Positions 1 through 5,230 of a stretch of DNA of 7,290 nucleotides are shown one piece after another. The stretch is from DATHYU01 sp033722675. Lineage in GTDB: Bacteria; Actinomycetota; Acidimicrobiia; Spongiisociales; UBA11373. Each line of letters begins with the position of its first letter. Position 1 is the stretch's first letter. Below the pieces are notes generated by a model. That model ran no database searches. It was not told the origin of the DNA and saw nothing but the letters and a program-made list of their open reading frames with translations. The position numbers were made by a program, and so were the translations under genes. The stretch is from the NCBI GenBank assembly GCA_033722675.1, contig JAWVYO010000111.1, forward strand, positions 1 through 7,290. The letters are read 5' to 3'.

Positions 1-2
1 CA

Positions 3-1853
3 GAAGTCGTTGATCCCGAGGGCATCTCCGGGTCCGATCGCAGTGATGTCGACCACTTCGCCCGCGACGGGGGCCGCATGCCCGCACCGACGACCATCCT
101 CCAGGTACACGTCCCCACCGCCACCGGCGAGGGCACCCTCGCGGCCCTCGCCGATCATTACCGCTCGCTGGCCGACCGGGTGCGCTCGGGCGAGCAGCTC
201 GCGCCCGACGACGAGATCTGGCTGGGGTACGACGCCGTCGAGCTGATGCCGGTGGAGCCGACCATCACCTTCGAGACGGGCCCGCCCGTGTTCGCCGTGG
301 ACGCCCACGGCCATCGGGCGACGGTGACCGCGCGGCGGCCGGACACGACGAACTGGGGATACGACGTGGTGATCGCAGGCGGGGCTGCGGTGAACCCCGC
401 GATGCTCCGGACCGGCCGGCCCCACGAACTGGCGGAGCTCGCCGAGGTCCTCCACGGCTTCCCGGGGGGACCGATCGCCCTCGTGCTCGACGTGGTGTAC
501 GGCCACGCCGACAACCAGGGTGTCTCCGTCCTGCCGGGCGCCTGGCTCACCGGCCCCGACATGTACGGCCAGCACCTCGACTACCGCAACGAGGTCGTCC
601 GGACGCACCTCCTCGAGATGCAGCGGCGCAAGGCCGATCACGGCGCCGACGCGCTCCGCGTCGACGGCGCCCAGGACTTCACCTGGTGGGAGTCGGGGAT
701 CGCCCACTACCACGACGAGTACATGGAGGAGATGAGCGCCGTCACCCAGCGGATCGGACCGCACGCGTACCGACCGTTCATGATCTTCGAGGACGGCCGG
801 CCCTGGCCGCGCCCCGACTGGGAGCTGGCCTCCACCTACCGGGCCGTCATCGAGCGCCAGGACCACGTCGTGCAATGGGGCCCGCTCACCTTCGCCCACA
901 ACACCCCGTTCCTGTTCACCTTCTGGGCCCAGAAGTGGTGGCGGATGCGCGAGATCGCCGACATGGGCTCCCGATGGGTGTCGGGATGCTCGAACCACGA
1001 CACCCTGCGGCGCGGGTCGCAGGTCGACCCGGCGCGGCCCGTCAACTCCTTCCTCGGCGCGACGCTGCCCGAGATCATCGAGCGCGCCTACGACCACCCC
1101 GCCTCGATCCTCCTCTTCCACGGGTTCCTCCCGGGGATCCCCATGGACTTCGTCCAGGCCAACGCCCGGGCCCCCTGGTCCTTCATCCGCAACGTCGACT
1201 TCCGCTATGCCGTCAAGGTGTGGGCCGAGGAGCACCGTTTCCTCGAGTGGCGGGTCACCCCCGAGCGCTACCGTGCCCCTGATGCGTTCCCCCGGCTCAA
1301 GACCCTCGGCTTCGACGATCTCGAGGCGCTGTCGGCCTACATGCGCGTGCTGGCGTCGGCGGTCGATCTCGTCGGTGACGCCGTCGGCCCGCTCCCGGAC
1401 ATGATGCGGGCCGGAGGGGCGACCGACCCCGACCCGACGGTCGGGTTCCTGCGCACGGCCGCGCGGGCGTGGATGGACGACGTCCACGACTACTGCGTCG
1501 TCGACCGCTGGTCGCCCGAGCCCGGCGTCGCCCGCATGGCCCGGCGGATCCGCGAGTTCCGGCTCGCCAACCCGTGGCTCCGGTCGGACCTGCGGGCCGA
1601 CGACGAGTTCGACCACCGCCACCCGACGCGCGGCACGATGCTCGTCATCGGCACCCGGTCGTCGCCGGACGGGAACCACGAGGTGGCGATCGCCGCGAAC
1701 CTCGAGGGCCGGCGCGTCGACGTCGCCCTCACCGATCTCGTCGACGATCCTTCGGAGTGGCGGGTCGTCGCCACCGCGCCGCGGGCGCGGCTGGCCATGG
1801 ACGAGGTCCGGCTCCCCGACGCGACAGGCATCCTGCTGGAGCGATCTCGATGA
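3..1853 (+). CDS. gghA: GH13 glycoside hydrolase, glucosylglycerol hydrolase (GghA) type, 5'-partial
   Basis: This is an alpha-amylase-superfamily (GH13) enzyme closely resembling cyanobacterial GghA, which hydrolyses the compatible solute glucosylglycerol to glucose and glycerol in the cytoplasm. Counting from the Met codon at 78, the GH13 blocks are region I DVVYGH (138-143), region II RVD with nucleophile Asp196, region III acid/base Glu238 in FEDGRPWP, and region IV NHD (306-308). Other GghA-like blocks are NWGYDV (92-97), GHADNQ (142-147) and QWGPLTFAHNTP (266-277). A beta domain follows to the C-terminus. The frame stays open with typical codon use from base 3, and known GghA proteins carry about 200 or more residues before the first barrel strand (LQVHV, 8-12). 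The ATG at 78 is therefore probably internal and the true start lies left of the window. The stop overlaps the next gene's start. Family membership is clear. Substrate is inferred by similarity recalled from memory, and a related glucoside such as glucosylglycerate is possible. Confidence 0.82.
   Translation, partial: EVVDPEGISGSDRSDVDHFARDGGRMPAPTTILQVHVPTATGEGTLAALADHYRSLADRVRSGEQLAPDDEIWLGYDAVELMPVEPTITFETGPPVFAVDAHGHRATVTARRPDTTNWGYDVVIAGGAAVNPAMLRTGRPHELAELAEVLHGFPGGPIALVLDVVYGHADNQGVSVLPGAWLTGPDMYGQHLDYRNEVVRTHLLEMQRRKADHGADALRVDGAQDFTWWESGIAHYHDEYMEEMSAVTQRIGPHAYRPFMIFEDGRPWPRPDWELASTYRAVIERQDHVVQWGPLTFAHNTPFLFTFWAQKWWRMREIADMGSRWVSGCSNHDTLRRGSQVDPARPVNSFLGATLPEIIERAYDHPASILLFHGFLPGIPMDFVQANARAPWSFIRNVDFRYAVKVWAEEHRFLEWRVTPERYRAPDAFPRLKTLGFDDLEALSAYMRVLASAVDLVGDAVGPLPDMMRAGGATDPDPTVGFLRTAARAWMDDVHDYCVVDRWSPEPGVARMARRIREFRLANPWLRSDLRADDEFDHRHPTRGTMLVIGTRSSPDGNHEVAIAANLEGRRVDVALTDLVDDPSEWRVVATAPRARLAMDEVRLPDATGILLERSR
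1838..1841 (+). promoter_or_regulatory. Ribosome binding site of the YihY/BrkB gene
   Basis: GGAG lies inside the last codons of the GH13 gene, eight bases before the ATG at 1850. It decides the start against the longer open frame from 1469. Confidence 0.6.
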
Positions 1854-2845
1854 CGCGCCCCACGGTCGACGCACCGGTTCGTGAGGCCCTCGAGAAGCCG
1901 GGGATCCGCGGCATCCTCGCTGCCGCCTGGAAGAAGTTCTCCGCCGACAAGGCAGCGCGCATGGGGGCGGCGCTGGCCTATTACACGGTGTTCGCCATCG
2001 CCCCGCTGATCCTCGTCGCCGTCGGTGTCGCCGGCATCGTGCTGAGCGAGGAGGCCATCCAGGGAGAGATCGTCGACCGCCTGGCCGACACGATCGGGCG
2101 CGAGAGCGCCGTCTTCGTGGAGGGACTCGTGGCCCGCGCCGGCGGCGGGGCCGGAGTCGGCGGGACGGTGGTGGGATCGCTCCTGTCGCTCGTCGCCGCC
2201 TCCGCGGTGGCCGTGCAGTTGAAGGGCGCCCTCGACACCGTGTGGGACGTGCCGGCGGAGCGGCGCATGGGGATCGTGCCGGCGCTGCTGTCCCGCGCCA
2301 AGGGTGTCGCGGTCGTGCTCGGGGTGGGCGGCATCCTGCTGGCGATCATGGCGGCCAGCGCCCTCCTCGCCGGTCTCGAGAGCCTGACGTCGTCGCAGGT
2401 CGTCGAGACGCTCCTGGACGTTCTCGAGCCCATCGTCGGGCTGGTCCTCGGCGCCTTCGCGTTCACCGTGATGTTCCGCTATCTCCCCCAGCGCCGGGTT
2501 CCCTGGGCCGAGGCGTGGATCGGTGGCGGCACGGCGGCGTTCCTCTTCGTCGTCGCCTCCATCGGCCTCTCCCGCTATCTGGGGACCGGCACGGTCGGGG
2601 CGGGCTTCGGCGCAGCCGCTGCCCTCGTCGTCCTCCTCGTCTTCGTCTACTACGCGTCCCAGGCGGTCCTGTTCGGGGCCGAGGCGGCCCGCGTGTGGGG
2701 CATCCGCCGCCGGGGCGAGCACACGACGACGGATGCCCAGGACGTCGAGCCCGCCGGGATGGACGCCGACGACGAGGTCCCGGAGGCGCCATGGTGGGCG
2801 GTCGTCGCCTTCGCGCTCGGGTGGCTCGTCGGCCGTCGACGCTGA
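1850..2845 (+). CDS. YihY/virulence factor BrkB family inner-membrane protein
   Basis: This 331-residue polytopic membrane protein matches the YihY/BrkB family (formerly and wrongly called ribonuclease BN), whose transport or envelope role is not settled. The family signature is visible near the N-terminus: a basic, amphipathic start (AAWKKFSADKAARMG, 24-39) leads into ALAYYTVFAIAPL (41-53) and the first membrane helix. QLKGALDTVWDV at 123-134 is the second conserved block. Roughly six hydrophobic helices are spread to about residue 275, followed by an acidic linker and an additional hydrophobic segment (PWWAVVAFALGWLVG) ending in three arginines. That C-terminal segment is not a core part of the family as I know it. 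The ATG at 1850 was chosen because it overlaps the upstream stop (ATGA), has GGAG eight bases before it, and places the family signature at the usual distance. The open frame continues upstream to 1469, but that part only shadows the GH13 gene. Translational coupling to the GH13 gene is likely. Confidence 0.9.
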   Translation: MTRPTVDAPVREALEKPGIRGILAAAWKKFSADKAARMGAALAYYTVFAIAPLILVAVGVAGIVLSEEAIQGEIVDRLADTIGRESAVFVEGLVARAGGGAGVGGTVVGSLLSLVAASAVAVQLKGALDTVWDVPAERRMGIVPALLSRAKGVAVVLGVGGILLAIMAASALLAGLESLTSSQVVETLLDVLEPIVGLVLGAFAFTVMFRYLPQRRVPWAEAWIGGGTAAFLFVVASIGLSRYLGTGTVGAGFGAAAALVVLLVFVYYASQAVLFGAEAARVWGIRRRGEHTTTDAQDVEPAGMDADDEVPEAPWWAVVAFALGWLVGRRR

Positions 2846-2866
2846 CGGACTGCGAGAATCGGCGCC

Positions 2867-3247
2867 GTGATATCGATCCCGCTCGCCCGCCGCCTCCGCG
2901 ACGCCGGCCTCTCCTGGACGCCCCGCAACGGCGACCGCTTCTTCATCCCCGATCGGGACCTCGACGAGCGGACGTTCGCGATCTCCGACATGGCGGTGGA
3001 GATCCGCTCCGTGCCCGGCGGCCGCGAGATCGCCTTCAACGGCGCCGTGGAGTGGGCATTGGACGCCATCCACAAGGAGGAGGTCGTCTGGCTCCCCTCC
3101 GAGGAGCAGCTGCGGGAGCTGGTGGGTGAGCGCTTTCGCTCCCTCGAGCGGATCGCCGACGGATATCGCTGCACGACCGAGGGGGGCACCCACGACGCCG
3201 TGACCGCCGCCGACGCCTACGCCCTGGCGGTCCTCGCTCACCTGTAG
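2867..3247 (+). CDS. Conserved actinobacterial protein of unknown function (labelled 'pilus assembly protein CpaE' in some genomes)
   Basis: The 126-residue soluble protein starts at a GTG 21 bases after the YihY/BrkB stop. Its opening MISIPLARRLRDAGLSW, the block GDRFFIPDRDLDERTF (about 22-37), the ISDMAVEI strand (39-46) and the FNGAVEWALD...WLPSEEQLRELVG stretch (57-88) resemble a short protein family I know from many actinobacterial genomes, where it usually follows housekeeping genes. Some annotations call it CpaE. That name is not supported here, because true CpaE is a much longer ParA-like ATPase and no Walker motif is visible. No signal peptide, membrane segment or metal-binding motif is seen. 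There is no good Shine-Dalgarno sequence before the GTG, so it may be read by coupling from upstream or from a leaderless message (GAGAAT at 2854-2859 is a weak -10 candidate). Function is unknown. Confidence 0.8.
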   Translation: MISIPLARRLRDAGLSWTPRNGDRFFIPDRDLDERTFAISDMAVEIRSVPGGREIAFNGAVEWALDAIHKEEVVWLPSEEQLRELVGERFRSLERIADGYRCTTEGGTHDAVTAADAYALAVLAHL

Positions 3248-3288
3248 TTCCTTCAGTCCGGGCCGGTCGGCCGCCGATAGGGCACCCG

Positions 3289-4146
3289 ATGACCACGACC
3301 CCACGACGGCGTCCCGCGACCGCGGTCTCCGCCTCGAAGACCGGTCGCGCCGCGGCCTACGCAGCCCGCGTCCTCAGGTATCGAGCCCTGGCAGGCGCCG
3401 GCGCTCTGCCCCGCGTCGGAAGCCGGTCGTACACGCGGTTCGTCATCGTCGGTCGCGGCCGCAGCGGGACGAACTTCGTGCGCGGCCTCCTGGACTCGCA
3501 CCCCGGCGCCGTCGTCCACGGCGAGCTGTTCCGGGACTTCGACGCGCCCCAGCCCGGCGTCCCCCGCCTTCTGCAGTCCCGGCGCGCGTGGCGACGCAAG
3601 CGGGAGGACCCGGTCGCCTTCCTCCACCGCTCCGTGTTCCGCCCCTTCCCCGACCCCGTCGGGGCCGTCGGGTTCAAGCTCTTCGACGACCAGGCACGTG
3701 ACGGACGCTGGAAGGCGGTCTGGGAGCACGTCATCGCCGACGACGGCCTGCGCGTCGTCCACGTCGTGCGGCGCGATCGTCTCGCCACCCTCGTGTCCCT
3801 GCGCCTGGCCGAGGCCTCGGGAACGTGGGTGAACGGCCGCGCCCTGGGGACGGTGACGCTCTCGCCGTCGGAGTGCGCCGAGTTCTTCACCGCGGTCGAC
3901 GCGGCCGAGGCGAGGCTCCGTGCCGACTTCCCCGACCACCGCCGACGGGAGGTCGCCTACGAGGACCTCCTGGCAGACCCGGAGCCGCTGCTGAGGGACG
4001 TACAGCGGTTCCTCGACCTGCCCGCCAGGCCGCTGGTCCCCACCACGATCCGTCAGTCCCGCCGGCCCCTCCCGGCCGTCGTCACCAACTTCGAAGCGCT
4101 CCGTGCGCACTTCGCCGGGACGGCCTGGGCGCGGTTCTTCGGCTGA
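3289..4146 (+). CDS. Sulfotransferase family protein (PAPS-dependent, Stf0/NodH-like)
   Basis: This 285-residue protein has the features of cytosolic-type sulfotransferases that move sulfate from PAPS to a hydroxyl group of a small molecule, lipid or glycan. The 5'-phosphosulfate loop is FVIVGRGRSGTNF (51-63) followed by LLDSHP. The VGFKLFDDQ block (127-135) is typical of Stf0/NodH-like enzymes. The 3'-phosphate site fits RVVHVVRRDRLATLVS (155-170), with Arg161 and Ser170 as the likely contacts. YEDLLADPEPLLRDVQRFLDLP (224-245) and a C-terminal NFEALRAHFAGTAWARFF (267-284) match the usual family ending. The N-terminal 45 residues are basic and poorly structured, without a clear membrane helix. 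The ATG at 3289 has a weak AGGG six bases before it. The acceptor cannot be told from sequence. The stop codon abuts the stop of the convergent minus-strand gene with no base between. Confidence 0.88.
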   Translation: MTTTPRRRPATAVSASKTGRAAAYAARVLRYRALAGAGALPRVGSRSYTRFVIVGRGRSGTNFVRGLLDSHPGAVVHGELFRDFDAPQPGVPRLLQSRRAWRRKREDPVAFLHRSVFRPFPDPVGAVGFKLFDDQARDGRWKAVWEHVIADDGLRVVHVVRRDRLATLVSLRLAEASGTWVNGRALGTVTLSPSECAEFFTAVDAAEARLRADFPDHRRREVAYEDLLADPEPLLRDVQRFLDLPARPLVPTTIRQSRRPLPAVVTNFEALRAHFAGTAWARFFG

Positions 4147-4467
4147 TCACACGCCGGCCCGGCCGCCACCCACGGAACGTTGTTCCTCGGTCGCCCGTCC
4201 GTCGCAGAACAGGCACAGGCGCACATCGCCGAGGACGACCGTGTGCGCGCCACACAGGCCGCAGCGGCCCGGCCGGCTCCGGCCCTCCGACCACGGATCG
4301 GTCCACCGGCGCAGTGCGGCGTCGACAGTGATCCCCGCGATCACGATGGCGATGCCTCCGGCGAGGAGCGCGATCGCCGCGCCGGGCAGACCGCCCACGG
4401 TGAACGCCAGCCCGCCGATCACCCGGCACAGCCCGATACCGGCGGATCCGGCGAGCACGACGCGCAT
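4147..4467 (-). CDS. Small membrane protein with C-terminal CxxC-CxxC zinc ribbon
   Basis: I do not recognise a named family. The 106-residue protein begins with two hydrophobic, glycine-rich stretches (about 3-25 and 27-48) that look like a helical hairpin in the membrane, followed by a basic juxtamembrane turn (RRW, 53-55). The C-terminal third holds four cysteines at 69, 72, 85 and 88 (CGLC...CLFC, CxxC-x12-CxxC), the pattern of a rubredoxin-type or treble-clef zinc ribbon. With both ends probably in the cytoplasm, the ribbon would be cytosolic. The start is well supported: GAGGTGATC, a nine-base match to the anti-Shine-Dalgarno sequence, sits seven bases (counted from GAGG) before the ATG. 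The gene lies 120 bases after the lipoprotein gene on the same strand, with a terminator hairpin between them, so it may have its own promoter. A role as a small membrane adaptor or metal-sensing protein is only a guess. Confidence 0.75.
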   Translation of the reverse strand: MRVVLAGSAGIGLCRVIGGLAFTVGGLPGAAIALLAGGIAIVIAGITVDAALRRWTDPWSEGRSRPGRCGLCGAHTVVLGDVRLCLFCDGRATEEQRSVGGGRAGV

Positions 4468-4469
4468 GA

Positions 4470-4478
4470 GATCACCTC
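4470..4478 (-). promoter_or_regulatory. Near-perfect Shine-Dalgarno of the zinc-ribbon gene
   Basis: On the minus strand the bases read GAGGTGATC, complementary over nine bases to the 16S rRNA 3' end, and are placed seven bases (from GAGG) before the ATG at 4467. It is the strongest ribosome binding site in the window and fixes both start and strand of a short gene that would otherwise be doubtful. Confidence 0.8.
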
Positions 4479-4486
4479 ATGACCAT
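4472..4486 (-). other. Possible four-codon leader ORF overlapping the zinc-ribbon Shine-Dalgarno
   Basis: Read on the minus strand, ATG GTC ATG AGG TGA forms a minimal frame whose stop lies within the Shine-Dalgarno sequence of the zinc-ribbon gene, four bases before its ATG. GGGGGAGG (4497-4490) precedes this mini-frame with a short three-base spacer. It may be chance, but the arrangement would allow termination-reinitiation coupling. Confidence 0.2.
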
Positions 4487-4531
4487 CGTCCTCCCCCGGC
4501 ACCGTCGTGCAAGGGGTGAGAAGGCGGCGCG

Positions 4532-4568
4532 GAACGGCGACCGGGCCCGAAGGTCCCGATCGCCGTTC
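4532..4568 (-). terminator. Hairpin terminator of the cupredoxin-like lipoprotein gene, UUCG tetraloop, no U-tract
   Basis: The arms 4532-4545 and 4555-4568 are inverted repeats of 14 bases with one imperfect position. Read as minus-strand RNA, that position is a G-U wobble, and the nine-base loop folds further into CC-UUCG-GG, giving a hyperstable C(UUCG)G tetraloop above a single bulged A. The stem begins 19 bases after the lipoprotein stop. In plus-strand RNA the tetraloop is absent and the wobble becomes a C-A mismatch, so the element is built for the minus strand. The bases after the stem are pyrimidine-rich but not a U-tract, as is common in actinobacterial terminators. Confidence 0.75.
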
Positions 4569-4587
4569 GTCGCTCGTCGCGGGGCGG

Positions 4588-5121
4588 TCAGCCTTCGGCG
4601 ACCACCTCGAGCTCGGCGAACATGCCCTGCACGAAGTGCGGGGGCCCGCCCTCCACCTGCGGGGGTCCGCCTTCGGACTCCTGCGCGGCGGCGAGGTACT
4701 CGTCGGGGTCGGCGCCGGTCGGGATGGCGCAGATGATGGCGTAGCGTCCCGGCTCGTCGAGCACCCCCGTGCCCTCGACCGGGAACCCGGCCTGGCCCGG
4801 CGGAGCGATCACGACCGTCTTCACGAACGGGAACAGCTGCTGGAGTTCTTCCATGGGGAGCTGAAGCAGCTCCTCGACGGACCGGTCCTCGTCCTCGGGA
4901 AGGAGGACGGCGACGAACTCGTGGAGTTCGTCCTCCGATTCGTTCTCGAGGACGAACTGCGTCCCTGCGACCACCGTCTCCGGCAGTCCCTGATAGTCGT
5001 AGTCGACGGCCTCGACGATGACGGATTCGCCGGGTCCGCCGACGGCGTCGTCGCCTCCGCAGGCGGCGAGTACGAGCAAGAGGGCGGCGATCGGTACGGC
5101 CGCCCGGGCGATGCGAGTCAT
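4588..5121 (-). CDS. Cupredoxin-like lipoprotein (probable copper-binding)
   Basis: The 177-residue precursor has a lipoprotein signal peptide: basic MTRIAR, a hydrophobic core (8-18) and the lipobox LAAC with Cys21 to be lipidated, so the mature protein is anchored outside the membrane. The mature part is rich in beta strands and acidic. VIVEAVDYDYQGLP (34-47), TQFVLENESEDELHEF (54-69) and the C-terminal FAELEVV look like a cupredoxin fold. His67, Cys131 (in YAIICAIP), His162 and Met167 appear in the order of a type 1 copper site, and the His-to-Met spacing of five is as in plastocyanin. The Cys-to-His spacing is 31 rather than the usual few residues. The start at 5121 is chosen because GGAGG lies seven bases upstream and the signal peptide begins there. 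The longer frame to 5265 lacks these. A metal-free structural role cannot be excluded. Confidence 0.8.
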   Translation of the reverse strand: MTRIARAAVPIAALLLVLAACGGDDAVGGPGESVIVEAVDYDYQGLPETVVAGTQFVLENESEDELHEFVAVLLPEDEDRSVEELLQLPMEELQQLFPFVKTVVIAPPGQAGFPVEGTGVLDEPGRYAIICAIPTGADPDEYLAAAQESEGGPPQVEGGPPHFVQGMFAELEVVAEG

Positions 5122-5128
5122 TGGGTCC

Positions 5129-5133
5129 CCTCC
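5129..5133 (-). promoter_or_regulatory. Ribosome binding site of the lipoprotein gene
   Basis: GGAGG on the minus strand, seven bases before the ATG at 5121. It decides the start over the in-frame codon at 5265, which would overlap the divergent gene. Confidence 0.75.
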
Positions 5134-5140
5134 CTCGCGT

Positions 5141-5178
5141 TGTCGGACCGTCATCATACGAGGCGAGACGGACCGACA
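5141..5178. promoter_or_regulatory. Candidate operator: 12-bp inverted repeat around the lipoprotein -10 box
   Basis: The arms TGTCGGACCGTC (5141-5152) and GACGGACCGACA (5167-5178) are inverted repeats matching at 11 of 12 positions, separated by 14 bases. Each arm contains the odd palindrome CGGACCG, so the two cores are also direct repeats 25 bases apart. The spacer holds the minus-strand -10 candidate. One arm would cover the lipoprotein transcription start and the other the spacer/-35 region, which suits a repressor. The regulator is not identifiable from the sequence. Confidence 0.5.
5153..5158 (-). promoter_or_regulatory. Candidate -10 box of the lipoprotein promoter
   Basis: TATGAT on the minus strand matches five of six consensus bases in a very GC-rich region. 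It would place the transcript start near 5146 and give a leader of about 25 bases with the ribosome binding site. No convincing -35 box is found at 16-18 bases. Confidence 0.5.
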
Positions 5179-5200
5179 CCGCCGTGGCCCCGGGCGCCGG

Positions 5201-5206
5201 TAGTGT
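5201..5206 (+). promoter_or_regulatory. Candidate -10 box of the dehydratase promoter
   Basis: TAGTGT fits the TANNNT pattern of actinobacterial promoters and stands out in GC-rich surroundings. A start near 5213 would leave a leader of about 18 bases with the GGAGG site. No clear -35 box is seen, so this is tentative. Confidence 0.35.
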
Positions 5207-5221
5207 CGAGGGCCCCACCGC

Positions 5222-5226
5222 GGAGG
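5222..5226 (+). promoter_or_regulatory. Ribosome binding site of the dehydratase gene
   Basis: GGAGG stands four bases before the GTG at 5231. The spacing is short but usable, and it favours this start over the in-frame GTG at 5267, which has no comparable site. Confidence 0.6.
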
Positions 5227-5230
5227 CATC

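Noticed and set aside
78..80. ATG at 78 as the true start of the GH13 gene
   Set aside because: The frame is open with normal codon use to the window edge, the residues before it fit the family, and starting here would remove the large N-terminal region found in GghA proteins. There is also no good ribosome binding site.
1469..1849. Upstream extension of the YihY/BrkB frame to an ATG at 1469
   Set aside because: The added residues are an Arg/Pro-rich shadow of the GH13 gene, and the ATG at 1850 has a ribosome binding site and the stop-start overlap.
3262..3274. GGCCGGTCGGCC-like hairpin between the CpaE-like and sulfotransferase genes
   Set aside because: The stem is only four to five bases with a minimal loop, as expected by chance at this GC content, and no pyrimidine tract follows.
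1490..3304. A 604-codon open frame on the minus strand, antisense to the YihY/BrkB and CpaE-like genes
   Set aside because: The composition is that of a shadow frame (Asp/Glu/Arg/Gly/His runs), no motif is present, and the plus-strand genes explain the region.
3253..4110. A 285-codon minus-strand frame the same length as the sulfotransferase
   Set aside because: It is antisense to a gene with clear PAPS-binding motifs, and its own translation has no family signature.
4144..4149. Palindrome TGATCA as a binding site
   Set aside because: Any TGA stop abutting a reverse-strand TGA stop gives this palindrome automatically.
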